The notes under the pieces are model-generated. The model was given only the letters and a program-made list of their open reading frames with translations, was not told where the DNA came from and ran no database searches. From Chrysochromulina parva (taxonomy: Eukaryota > Haptophyta > Prymnesiales > Chrysochromulinaceae), in NCBI GenBank assembly GCA_002887195.1, contig PJAB01000067.1, forward strand, positions 1 to 48,653: a stretch of 48,653 nucleotides of DNA. Reading direction: 5' to 3'. Positions 35,185-44,181 of the stretch are shown piece by piece; positions within the stretch are counted from its first letter, which is position 1, and each line of letters starts with the position of its first letter. A program made the position numbers and the translations under genes.

Positions 35185-35883
35185 ATGGCCGCTCTCGCCC
35201 TCGCCACGGGCTTGCCGTTCTCCGCGGAGGAAATCGCCTTTCAGGCTGGCGACCAGGAAATCACCATCCAGGCAACAGCGAGGCTCCCGGCGCTGCAGCT
35301 CATGCATGGCGAGATCCCGGAAATCAGCGCGCTCCAGCAGCAGCCGGTGCCGCTGTGGCTCGCGCTATGGCTCAAACGGCGTGGCAAATGCCGCATCATT
35401 GCGCCCGACTGGCTGCATCCGGAGGCACTCGAGGAGAAGCTCGCCGAGGAGAAGCGCAGCGCAAACACCTTTGCGACTACGCCGTACCACTACCTCGAGA
35501 TAGCATATGAGCTGCTCAACACGGCAGAGGATGACCTGGAGCGCCTCGACCCCAACCGCATCCGCGTGGCACTGGCAGACCTGGAGGACACGCGCCGCGC
35601 CAAAATCGGACGCGGCTTGCGCACCATCGATCAGACCGTCGATCACATCAGGCTGCCGGACATTTCTGCCACGGAGCTCAACAGCATCCGCGGTGTCGCC
35701 ACAGGCGCGCTGGACTCGCTACGGAAGCTCGAGGGGCTCGGCAGCGGCGGCGCCGGAGACGGCGGCGATGGCGGAGGCGGCGGAGGCGGTGGCGGAGGCG
35801 GAGGCGGCGGCGGCGGCGGCGGCGGAGGAGGCGGAGGCGGCAACGCAAGGCTGCAGGATGCGCTGAAACGCAGGCGGGCATAA
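35185..35883 (+). CDS. PSF2: PSF2 (GINS2), GINS complex subunit of the CMG helicase
   Basis: PSF2 is one of four GINS subunits that bind MCM2-7 and CDC45 to make the active replicative helicase. The 232-residue protein shows the expected blocks: an N-terminal FSAEEIAFQAGDQEITI corresponding to the 'EVEFLAE' region, then VPLWLALWLKRRGKCRIIAP and DWLHPEALEEKLAEEKR. TPYHYLEIAYELLN and RIRVALADLEDTRRAKIGRG follow, with a final ATELNSIRGVATGALDSLRKL. A poly-Gly tract of about 20 residues (35762-35848) and a basic tail follow, and both are unusual for the family. The first in-frame ATG is 35185. It lies about 4 kb from CDC45, on the same strand. Confidence 0.92.
   Translation: MAALALATGLPFSAEEIAFQAGDQEITIQATARLPALQLMHGEIPEISALQQQPVPLWLALWLKRRGKCRIIAPDWLHPEALEEKLAEEKRSANTFATTPYHYLEIAYELLNTAEDDLERLDPNRIRVALADLEDTRRAKIGRGLRTIDQTVDHIRLPDISATELNSIRGVATGALDSLRKLEGLGSGGAGDGGDGGGGGGGGGGGGGGGGGGGGGGGGNARLQDALKRRRA
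35762..35848 (+). repeat. (GGC/GGA)n tract coding poly-Gly in PSF2
   Basis: A near-pure GGN run placed just before the last basic residues of PSF2. Such tracts expand by slippage. The opposite strand reads as poly-Pro and is not a gene. Confidence 0.85.
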
Positions 35884-37002
35884 CACCTGCGCAGCATGCT
35901 GACTCCAAGGATGGAGTGAGTGGAGTCTAGCCAGGGAGTCTAGCCAGGAGTTCCCGACGGGGCGTGCTTCTGCGGAGAGAGCCTGCGGTTTCCGAGCTTG
36001 GTCACGCGGCGCGTATGCTGCGTGAGTGTTCGACCGCACGTATACCGGCCCAGGCCGGCCTTGATCGGCGAAAACGACGGCACGCCCGACCGGCAACACC
36101 GCCCGCGCGGCGCGATGGCCGACACCGTTTCCGGACGGGAGAGAGGACATCGCGCGCGCCGTCTGACACTGTTGAAACACCACATAGGGTTACCGCCTCC
36201 TGAGTAGTGAAACCCGCTCGCCGGGCTCGCCGCGCTCGCCCGCTCTAACGCCCGCTCCGGCGCGGCCGGCCCGCCGGCCCCGGGCCCGCGCCACGCGCCG
36301 CGCCGAGGCATTGGGTACTATTGTAGTCCCGTGCGGCCGTGCGGTCCCGTCAAGTCGAGCCCTCGCTCGACTTAACAACATGCGGTAAGTAAACAACGCC
36401 AACTGTGGCAGCGTACTACACGTCCTCACGTGGCGAGGGGGTCTCCCCCGCAGGCATACGAAGCGTGTACGGTGTTAACAACATGCGGTGCTTAACCGAA
36501 CCGGGGAGAAACCAGAAACGGACGGGACACCCCTTTCATGTTTCAAGTCCGAACTCCCGATCGCAGGCTCGAGGCTCGGCGGGATAACCGGGGCCGGTAC
36601 ACGACATACCACGGGATAATGACAATATCGCGATCTTCATCAACCGATGGCACCTTTTACTGTCTTTAAGTCTAATACAATATCTGCCCACGCGCAGCCC
36701 CAGCAGGGGCCACGGCGAGTGAGTCCGCTCCACTTTCAGCCGAGCCTTAACTGATCTGTTACACTTTATCTTCAACGTTCCTCATCGTGGGAGGAGCGCT
36801 CCGCCCAACGGCAAGGGAGCGCATCTCTCAACACTTCGATGAGGCCGACCGTGCGACCTCGCGCCGCCGGCGCGGGCGGCGCATGGCATGAATTCTACGG
36901 GAGACCTGCCGTCGGGCGCGGGGTGGCTGCCACCAGACTGGTGGGGCGGCCACCGCCTGCGCCCCACGGCAAGGCTAAACGGGCCGCTCACCAGAGCGCT
37001 CG
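35884..37002. other. 1.1-kb intergenic region with small repeats, no gene seen
   Basis: Between the convergent PSF2 and a disordered-protein gene. It holds a very GC-rich block (36200-36300) and a perfect hairpin at 36352-36373 (AAGTCGAG / CTCGACTT). It also holds a 15-bp direct repeat, TTAACAACATGCGGT, at 36372-36386 and 36475-36489. Several frames cross it but none shows recognisable protein features. Confidence 0.5.
36352..36489. repeat. Hairpin plus 15-bp direct repeats
   Basis: An 8-bp perfect stem with a 6-nt loop lies at 36352-36373. It touches the first of two identical TTAACAACATGCGGT copies (36372-36386 and 36475-36489). This could be the footprint of a small mobile element, but no transposase or target duplication is evident. 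Confidence 0.5.
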
Positions 37003-37917
37003 TCACCAGAGTGGGGAGAGCGGGTGAGGGGTCGTATCTCGCTGCTTCGGGGGATGATACTCGTCGCGGAGCTGCGGGGACGCGCCGAGTTGGAGGAAGT
37101 GCGCCACGCCGTCCTCGGGCCGGCGCTCGAAAAGGATCGATGGTACTTTGTGCTGCAGCTGCGGCGAGCGCCTCGCCGCAGCCATGGCCGTCTTGCAAGG
37201 GCCACCGATGAAGGTAAGGGGTTCCTCTGAAACTAGCTCGAGGCATGCCTTGTTCCGTTGGCTCGCGCGAGTCATCCTTCGCCCCGACTGCCACTCCGAC
37301 GCCAGTCCACTCTGCCACTCGTTATCGAAGTCCTGGGGCGTTGACGTGCCGTCCGAGTCTGCATACGACGAACGGCGGTTCGGGTCTGGGGATGGGATGG
37401 GCGAGATGAAGAGCTCGCCCAGCTCTAACTCGTCATCCAGCGCCAGCCCCAGCTCGTTGTCCGTCAGTTCGTTGTCCGTCCCAAGGAGGAGGCTCGCTGT
37501 GCACGCGAGCGACGCCTTGTCCGAGCTAGAGCTTCTGCTGCGTCGACCGGACGCAAGGGGTGACGGAGCTCCGGACTTGGCTCCCTTTGCCCGACTCGAT
37601 TGATGATTTGGGCTTTGGCGGCGGTGAGGCTTAGGGCTCAGCGCGGGGCTCTGGTTCGGAGAAGCGCGCGTGCTGTCGGTCTGGCGCCTACGAAGCTTGG
37701 GGCTCGATACCGAAGAAGCGCCCACGTCGTCGTCGGTATTTGCGGACTCATTGGGAAGGTGCGGGGAACAGGTTTCTGATTCTTGATCGGAGAATCTCAC
37801 GCTGGCGCTCGCGCCCGGCGTGGGCGAGCCTCGTCCCAGGAAGGGTGACCGCCTTAAGGGAGAGGCCAGAGCTTCTTCTCCACATTGCTGGCCGTCCTCA
37901 GCGAGACGCCGCGGCAT
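37003..37917 (-). CDS. Ser/Arg-rich disordered hypothetical protein
   Basis: A 304-residue frame from the ATG at 37917 (a longer frame starts only at GTG, just after a stop). No domain is recognisable. The first half is rich in Ser/Pro/Arg with repeated S-P-K and S-P-x-P patterns (SSPKLRRRQ, PALSPKPHRRQSP), which look like proline-directed phosphorylation sites. The middle holds an acidic Leu-rich patch (TDNELTDNELGLALDDELEL). There is a short internal duplication, EWQSG. The last 60 residues (PLTFIGGPCKTAMAAARRSP, then HKVPSILFERRPEDG) look more ordered. A regulatory or scaffold protein is possible, or it may be a chance frame. Confidence 0.45.
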   Translation of the reverse strand: MPRRLAEDGQQCGEEALASPLRRSPFLGRGSPTPGASASVRFSDQESETCSPHLPNESANTDDDVGASSVSSPKLRRRQTDSTRASPNQSPALSPKPHRRQSPNHQSSRAKGAKSGAPSPLASGRRSRSSSSDKASLACTASLLLGTDNELTDNELGLALDDELELGELFISPIPSPDPNRRSSYADSDGTSTPQDFDNEWQSGLASEWQSGRRMTRASQRNKACLELVSEEPLTFIGGPCKTAMAAARRSPQLQHKVPSILFERRPEDGVAHFLQLGASPQLRDEYHPPKQRDTTPHPLSPLW

Positions 37918-38692
37918 GGCGGGGCCTGCGTGCGGTGCGCCTCCCGGCCTCGGTTGGGCCGCGCTCGACACCTCGCTCGACGGAAGATGAAACTAGGAGA
38001 CGCGTGTTCAGTCTCAAGTTTCCTCGGTGGCGTCGATTCTTTTCTTCCTAAACAGGAAATATTTCTATGCGACATTATGAGTAAGTTTCGTCACCACTAC
38101 CCCGCGCTTCGTTAATTATGTCGTCCAACGTGACCTCACGATGTCCAGGTGGATCCAATCTCGCGCACAAATTCATGGGCATGCAACCGATGCTTGCGTC
38201 GATGACAGGTTCAGACAACGCCAACAGTTAGGCTACGCAGCCGCCTCACTTTTGGCAGCGACAGACACTTTACACAAGTCACTAAGGACGACGCGACACT
38301 GCTGACCAGACACAGTCGGTTGCACCCCACAACACTCACGAGTCATTACCATAACCATTAACGAAATGTGGCTGTCCGTTCCGAGACAGCCGCATCACGC
38401 ATCGCGCCCGAAAGCTAATGCCACCGGCTAAGCTCAGGGCGCGTGTGCGTGTGACAGGTTGCTTTTCACTTTGCATGGACGTCGACTTTTTCGAAATCTT
38501 TAACCGACGGAACGTCATCTTCGGTGCTCGTGGCATCGATCGTGTTGTAGCAGAACGACGACGAGGTAACTAACATTGGAAAATGACTGCATGCATGCAA
38601 CTGACCAAACTAGGAATTCGAACTCCTGATTTTGACGCAACCGTTCCTTCGGACGCCGGTTTGACAAACCGCTGTATTCTAAGCCATTGTGA
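37918..38692. other. Intergenic region with tRNA-like element, no protein gene seen
   Basis: 775 bp, AT-richer from about 38000. Near the right end (about 38600-38690, minus strand) is a tRNA-like pattern, described separately. Otherwise I see nothing I can support. Confidence 0.45.
38600..38690 (-). other. tRNA-like / Pol III internal promoter-like element (weak)
   Basis: On the minus strand, an A-box-like TGGCTTAG (plus 38679-38686) is followed by a hairpin with loop TTGTCAA, which would give anticodon GTC (Asp). A second small hairpin and a B-box-like GTTCGAAT (plus 38616-38623) follow. The T-stem and acceptor stem pair poorly and the variable region is long, so this is not called as a tRNA. 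A tRNA-derived repeat or pseudogene is possible. Confidence 0.25.
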
Positions 38693-41600
38693 ATGGCGCG
38701 CGTCACTTTACGCATCGCCGTCGCGTCCCTCATGAGCCTCGTGCTCGTGCAGATGAGCTGCTACTGGCACGAGCAGTCGCCGCCACTACCAACGGCTGTC
38801 GTCCTGGAGCCACTGCCGCTGCTGCGACCCGACCAAGATAGTGATCCGGCACTGAAACCGCCGCCTCTGGTCTTGAATCACCGCAACGCGCGAAACACCC
38901 TAAATCGGTCGTTAAGGAAGGCCTGGGCCGTGACGCCACCATCGACAAATCCGTCTCCGCCATCGTGGCCTCCGCCATCGCCCGCTGCACAGGCAGCGGT
39001 GCGTCCAGCACTCCTGCACCTCCGCCGCCATGAACGCGCAGGGCCAAGGACCATCGCGGTTGGTGCTCGCTCAGGCTTGCATATGGTAGGCCCGACGACG
39101 TTGCTTGGAGACCTGGTTGCATCGCGCGGTTTGATCGCAGCTTATCTGGCCGCCAGGGCTCGCCCGATGGCGCTTCTCACCACCGAGAGCCACTCGCCGC
39201 TGCCGCCGCTGCTGCCGCCGCGCCCTGGATTCAGGTCGACCAGCTGCCGCTCTCCGCGCCTCGCCGCGTGCCTCCTCGGCGCCGCCTCCTCGTCAGCGGC
39301 TAGCAGAAAGCCGTTGGCGAGTTTGCTCACGCCGAACGGCACGGTGTCGCCACCCGCTCGCTACGCGGCGCTTCGGTTGCTCATCCACTCAATCGCCCAT
39401 CGGACGGAGCCGCTTGCGCTCAGTACGCAGCTTGCTGAGATACGGCTGTACGAGGGCGGACGGCGCCTGTCCATCGCGTCGGCCGTCGCCATTGGAGGCG
39501 ACGGCCCCGCGGATCTTGGCGCCGCGCGTGCCGTCGACGGCAACTATAACACCAAGTGGGCTGATGCAGCGGTGCTGCGTGGCGATGGGAATGCCTCGAT
39601 ACTTGAACTGCGGCTGCATGCGCCGGCACGCGTGACGTCTTATGAGCTGGTGAGCGCGGACGACCAGCCGAGCCGTGATCCGGCGAGTTGGACTCTCTGG
39701 GGCACCGCCGCCGTCTCCACTGCCGCGGCTGCCGACACTACCGCCGCCACCACCGTTGCTGCCGCCGCCGCCGCCGCCACCGCCGCCACCGCCGATGCCT
39801 CGGAGTGGTGGCTCTTAGATGCTCAACTACCGTACGCTGGGCGGCGGCCTGGCCGGCTGAGTTCATTTGGTCGGCTGCCCACGCACGGCGGCCGTGCTGC
39901 GGATGAGGCCGTTGCGTTTACCAGCTGGCCCCTGTGTGGATCTCTCGAGCACCTCGATATGCCCACCACGGCGCCCACCCTGCCCACCACGGCGCCCAAT
40001 GTGCCCACCACGGCGCCCACCCTGCCCACCACGGCGCCCAATGTGCCCTCCCCGCTCATGCTGATCGACGAGCTCGGCGCCGCCTCTGCTGCTCCCTCCC
40101 TCGGTATGCAGACGCTGGGCACCTTCGAAGGCCGCGTGGCCGCCCTTGTGCCCTCCGCCGCCGTGGCCGCCGTCACACTCTTTGAGTCCGCCGCCTTCGA
40201 CGGCCGAAGGCATACGCTGCCGATGACTGGCGTGCCGTGCCGTCTGCCACCAAGCGTGCGCCCACGCGTGCGCTCACTGCGCATCCAGCTGCGCAGCGAC
40301 GTCGCACGGCTTCTCTACCCCGCGGGCGCCCAACACGGCGCACGCACGGATCTCGCGACGGGCGAGATGCAAGGGCAGGCGACACTGGGTAGGGCGGCGG
40401 CAGCACCGACGGGTGCAGCACCGACGGGTGCAGCACCGACGGTTGCAGCGTCGACGACTCCCGCGGCGACGGCGCGTTACCTGGATCTGGACGATGAGGT
40501 GCCGAGCGTGGCTGATGGCGCCACCGCGCTCTGCCTCGGCGCACGCGTGAGCGGCGCCCTACTTTTCCCACAGCGTGCTTACGGTGGGTCGCCCCTCATC
40601 TTATGGCGCCGTGGTGGGCAGCGCCGTGGTGGGCATGCTCGTGCACACGCGGACGGCGCGCCCACCACGGCGCCCACCGCCGGGGAGGTGTGCGTACACC
40701 TACCGCGCCGCGTACAGTCCGTGCGCACGGTCGGCGATGATGGCGCACTGCTGCTGCCCACCGACGAGCTGACTGACGGCGCAGCCCTCGTGATCCGTCG
40801 CTCGTTCCCTTTTGCCACGCGGCTCGAGCACCCCACACTCAGGCTCGCCGCTGCCTCCTTCTCCTCCTCCTCCTCTTCCACCACCACCACCGCCACCTCC
40901 TCCTCCACCTCCTCCCCCTCCTCCTCCTCCTCCTCCGCTGCCTCCGCCTTCGAAAGCCGGCGCATCCGTGCCGTCCTGGGCAGCGCCGTGGTGGGCAGCG
41001 CTCCTCCGGCGGTGATGGTTTCGCTCAAGGCCATCTGCCTCGGCACCTCCGTGCGCTCATTGGACGTCTATGCGCTGGCGCGCTGGTCGGGCCGTCTGGA
41101 GAGCGTGCAAGGTTCGCGCGGCTGCGGCGGCGGCGGCGACGACGACGACGACGACGAGCTGGTGGGGGGCACACACGCCACCCACTCGGCGCACGACACG
41201 ACGCGATTGATTGAGCTGGAGGTGGGCTCAGTGCGGCTGCGACGCGCAGACGACGGGCTCGACTGCTCCTCGCCGGGGATACTGTGCAGCTCGGCGCCGA
41301 GGACGCGCGACATGATGCTCAACACGACGCGCGACAGCGAGGCGGAGACGTTGCCGCTCCACGGCATGCTGCTGCCCTTCCGAGTGCCCAGCACGGCGCC
41401 CCGCGGCTTCCCGCCCGAACTCGCGGCTGGCGTGCACGGCTCCTTCCACGCGTATAACCCTTCGCTTCTCGCGCGTGCCGACGGTTCGGTCGAGTTGGTG
41501 GCGCGCTACTCGAACTACAACTTCTGCCAGGCGCGTCATACGTTCGAGGCCAACCTCGCAGCGGCCAATGGCGCTCTCATGAGCTACGTGCTGCGCGGGG

Positions 41601-43888
41601 TGCTCAACACGACAACGTGGCAGCTCGATGAGCGCGGGTTGGAGATGTGGAGTGACGTCAACGAGCGCTTCCCCGTCGCGCAGGTCGAGTCAGTCTCGGG
41701 CCCCGAGGACCCCCGAGCCATTCGGGCGGCTGGGGAGACGTACTTGCTCGTAGCTGCTTGGGAGTCGACCAAGGTGCAGTGGCAGCACCTGCTGCGCGTC
41801 GATAGGGGGGGCGTCGATAGGGGGGGCGTCGATACCCGCATGGACGTGGATCCGCGCTACACCCTCTCGTTGCGCCCGTGGCTCGCACAGTTTGCCAGCG
41901 GTGAGAGGGAGCAGCGCGCGCGTGAGAAGAATTGGAGCCCCTTTGTTTGGCGCGGCGAGCTCTTTGTGGAGTACTCTCTCGAGCCCCGCCTGGTCTTGGC
42001 TGTGAATCGGGAGACGGGAGAGGGGACGCCGCTGCTGCCGCTCACGAGCTCGCCCGCGATGCGTGCTTGGGTGGACAAACTTGGCCCCGTGTCGGGCGGC
42101 ACGCCCGCCGTCGAGCTACGCGACCTCAACGTCTTCCTGGCTCTGGCGCACGTGAAGCTCTTCAAAAAGAAGGGAGCCCGCACCGCCACCTCCAAGATGA
42201 TGTACAAGCACTTTTGGTACGCGTTCGAGGCGCATCCGCCCTTTGCCATTTTGAGCGTCTCGACGCCCTTCACGCTGCCTTCTCAGCTGCCCGAGACGCC
42301 TTCGATCCAGTTCGCCACTGGGCTGCTCTACCGGCCGGCCGAGCGCGACTTGCTTGTCGCGTACGGCGAGATCGACTGCCACTCGAGCATCTCCCGTTTC
42401 CCACTGCACGCCGTCCTCGATGCGACGCTCGGCCGGCGCCGGCTGGGGCCTCCCGTGCCGCTCCTCACGACGCTCGTGCTGCTCGGCGCTCCATCGGCGC
42501 GTGGCGCTGATGCGGGCGGTGCCCGGGACGGCGCCATCGGCGGTATCCAGCGAGACGATGGCGGCCGCGGCGGTGACGCCGGCAGGGGCGCTGGCGCCGT
42601 CCCGGGCGCCAGCGAGGGCAGCGACAGACGTACCTTGGATGGCGCCGTCCCGGGCACCTCCGATGGCGCCGTCTCGAGCACCCTCGATGGCGCCGTCCCG
42701 AGCACCTCCGATGGCGCCGTCCCGGGCACCACCAATGGCGCCGTCCCAGGCACCTCCGAGTGGACACCTCTCGACAGGCTGATCCCAATCCTCTCTCAAT
42801 TAGTAAATGCGAGCGGCGCGAGCCCTTCCAGTGGTGCCCATGCCATCCACAATCGTCGGCGCGGCCGTTGGGGCGGCAAGCGCGGCCGCGCGTCTGACGC
42901 GTCGGTCGGGCCGCGCGTGCACGTGCTCTTCGAGTCCGCGTGTGCTGAAGGTTTGGGCGCCGAGACGACGCGCCCGCTCAGCGTCGTGGGCGCGGGCTAC
43001 GGCTGCTTGGACTGCGCTTGGTCAATGGCCGAGGTGCGCCGAGATGGTGAGGCGCTCGGAGATTGGGCGGAGCGCATGTACGAGAACCTTCGATGCCATG
43101 CGTCGCCACCGATGCCTTCGCGCGCGCGCATCATCGCCGACGTGGCGGCGCACCTCGGCGCCCAGCACGACGCCCAGCACGACGCCCAGCACGGCGCCCA
43201 GCACGGCGCCCATCCCACAGAGCCGCATGCATTACCCGACACGGCGCCCAACCCAGGGGCCGGCCGCGGGGTGGCGGCCACCGATGCACTGCGGCTGGCC
43301 ATCTGCGCGGCCATCTGTGCGGAGGGCGAGCCGCTCGTGCTCTGCGACTGCGCCTTGGAGCCCAAGGAGATCTCCTTGCCCATCCACACTGTGGGTGCGG
43401 CACTGAGAAGCCGGCTGCGCCACGCGCGCTACAGCCTCATCTTCTACGACGGGACGCCATCGGGGGTGCCCGGGACGGCGCCACCGGAGGTGCCCGGGAC
43501 GGCGCCACCGGAGGTGACCGGTACGGCGCCCTCGGAGGTGCCTGGGACGGCGCCCTTCGACGATGGGACGCCCTCGGTGCCCGGGACGGCGCACCGAATC
43601 AACCTCATCAGGGAGCATGCCCCCTCTGCGGTGCGCGTCAGGCTTCACAGCGGCCCGGCTGTTCACAGCGGCCCGGCTGCGGCAGCCGGCGAGAGTTGGG
43701 CAGCAGGAATGAATGAGAAGGAGTCGCCCTCGAATGAGCTTGACAACGACGACGTGGTGCTCACGCTCACGGAAGCGGTCGCGCGCACACTCGTCAGTGC
43801 AGGGGTGGCAGCGGCAACGCCGGCGGCGGGCTGGTTGATCCCACGGTTGAGAGAGCTTGCGCTTTCGAGAGGTGGGAGTCGTCATTGA
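38693..43888 (+). CDS. Giant mosaic protein: discoidin-like, crystallin-like and beta-propeller glycosidase-like regions
   Basis: 1731 residues from an ATG. The N-terminus (MARVTLRIAVASLMSLVLVQ) is a signal peptide or anchor, suggesting secretion or the Golgi lumen. Residues about 222-330 look like an F5/8 C (discoidin) domain (TQLAEIRLYEGG, then ARAVDGNYNTKW). About 475-530 looks like a beta/gamma-crystallin motif (VTLFESAAFDGRRHTLPM), with weaker repeats to about 760. From about 896 to 1240 is a probable five-bladed propeller: HAYNPSLLARADGS, SGPEDPRAI (near 1002), NWSPFVWRGELF, and IQFATGLLYRPAERDLLVAY followed by GEIDCHSS. This resembles GH43/GH130-type glycosidases. The C-terminal part (1380-1731) is unassigned. 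Pro/Thr/Ala repeats (PTTAPTLP, VPGTAPPE, DGAVPGTS) separate the parts. A role in glycan synthesis or turnover is inferred. Confidence 0.75.
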   Translation: MARVTLRIAVASLMSLVLVQMSCYWHEQSPPLPTAVVLEPLPLLRPDQDSDPALKPPPLVLNHRNARNTLNRSLRKAWAVTPPSTNPSPPSWPPPSPAAQAAVRPALLHLRRHERAGPRTIAVGARSGLHMVGPTTLLGDLVASRGLIAAYLAARARPMALLTTESHSPLPPLLPPRPGFRSTSCRSPRLAACLLGAASSSAASRKPLASLLTPNGTVSPPARYAALRLLIHSIAHRTEPLALSTQLAEIRLYEGGRRLSIASAVAIGGDGPADLGAARAVDGNYNTKWADAAVLRGDGNASILELRLHAPARVTSYELVSADDQPSRDPASWTLWGTAAVSTAAAADTTAATTVAAAAAAATAATADASEWWLLDAQLPYAGRRPGRLSSFGRLPTHGGRAADEAVAFTSWPLCGSLEHLDMPTTAPTLPTTAPNVPTTAPTLPTTAPNVPSPLMLIDELGAASAAPSLGMQTLGTFEGRVAALVPSAAVAAVTLFESAAFDGRRHTLPMTGVPCRLPPSVRPRVRSLRIQLRSDVARLLYPAGAQHGARTDLATGEMQGQATLGRAAAAPTGAAPTGAAPTVAASTTPAATARYLDLDDEVPSVADGATALCLGARVSGALLFPQRAYGGSPLILWRRGGQRRGGHARAHADGAPTTAPTAGEVCVHLPRRVQSVRTVGDDGALLLPTDELTDGAALVIRRSFPFATRLEHPTLRLAAASFSSSSSSTTTTATSSSTSSPSSSSSSAASAFESRRIRAVLGSAVVGSAPPAVMVSLKAICLGTSVRSLDVYALARWSGRLESVQGSRGCGGGGDDDDDDELVGGTHATHSAHDTTRLIELEVGSVRLRRADDGLDCSSPGILCSSAPRTRDMMLNTTRDSEAETLPLHGMLLPFRVPSTAPRGFPPELAAGVHGSFHAYNPSLLARADGSVELVARYSNYNFCQARHTFEANLAAANGALMSYVLRGVLNTTTWQLDERGLEMWSDVNERFPVAQVESVSGPEDPRAIRAAGETYLLVAAWESTKVQWQHLLRVDRGGVDRGGVDTRMDVDPRYTLSLRPWLAQFASGEREQRAREKNWSPFVWRGELFVEYSLEPRLVLAVNRETGEGTPLLPLTSSPAMRAWVDKLGPVSGGTPAVELRDLNVFLALAHVKLFKKKGARTATSKMMYKHFWYAFEAHPPFAILSVSTPFTLPSQLPETPSIQFATGLLYRPAERDLLVAYGEIDCHSSISRFPLHAVLDATLGRRRLGPPVPLLTTLVLLGAPSARGADAGGARDGAIGGIQRDDGGRGGDAGRGAGAVPGASEGSDRRTLDGAVPGTSDGAVSSTLDGAVPSTSDGAVPGTTNGAVPGTSEWTPLDRLIPILSQLVNASGASPSSGAHAIHNRRRGRWGGKRGRASDASVGPRVHVLFESACAEGLGAETTRPLSVVGAGYGCLDCAWSMAEVRRDGEALGDWAERMYENLRCHASPPMPSRARIIADVAAHLGAQHDAQHDAQHGAQHGAHPTEPHALPDTAPNPGAGRGVAATDALRLAICAAICAEGEPLVLCDCALEPKEISLPIHTVGAALRSRLRHARYSLIFYDGTPSGVPGTAPPEVPGTAPPEVTGTAPSEVPGTAPFDDGTPSVPGTAHRINLIREHAPSAVRVRLHSGPAVHSGPAAAAGESWAAGMNEKESPSNELDNDDVVLTLTEAVARTLVSAGVAAATPAAGWLIPRLRELALSRGGSRH
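39961..40050 (+). repeat. GGCGCC-centred minisatellite, four copies (CCCACCACGGCGCCCA)
   Basis: An in-frame tandem array reading P-T-T-A-P. The reverse complement of the same unit occurs as GGCGCCGTGGTGGGC near 40607-40637 and 40982-41000 within the same gene. Confidence 0.8.
42525..42760 (+). repeat. GGCGCC-centred minisatellite, reverse orientation (GATGGCGCCGTCCCGGGCAC)
   Basis: About six copies of roughly 30 nt, reading D-G-A-V-P-G-T-S. A single forward-orientation copy is at about 42520-42537. It belongs to the same family as the arrays near 39970 and 43470. Confidence 0.8.
43465..43595 (+). repeat. GGCGCC-centred minisatellite, forward orientation (GTGCCCGGGACGGCGCC)
   Basis: Four to five copies of about 30 nt, reading V-P-G-T-A-P. 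They are the reverse complement of the units near 42650. A related GCCCAGCACGACGCC array lies near 43160-43215. Confidence 0.8.
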
Positions 43889-44181
43889 GTCATTATGATT
43901 TTTCGCTGGTAGATTTGACATACGTGTTGCAGTGCCAGCGTGGACCAGTGTCAGTATGTGTTAAATAATTATTTGTTCTTTCCCCTTTGCCTGTGAATGC
44001 TCGGTGGTCCCCTCCCTAATAAGGACTGGGAAGAGGAATACGCGCCGCGCGCGCCTCCGGGGCCCGATCAGGAGCGTCAAGTCTTGGATGGTGTCGAGTT
44101 TGATAACCATTAGCTGTGAATTACCATCGGAGGTTCCAAGTTTGGAAACTCTGGTCACGAGGTCCTCTTCCTGGATCTGTG

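Noticed and set aside
36782..37318. Minus-strand 178-codon frame between PSF2 and the disordered protein
   Set aside because: It is rich in Arg/Pro/Gly with no domain, and it overlaps the disordered-protein frame out of phase. Evidence is too weak.
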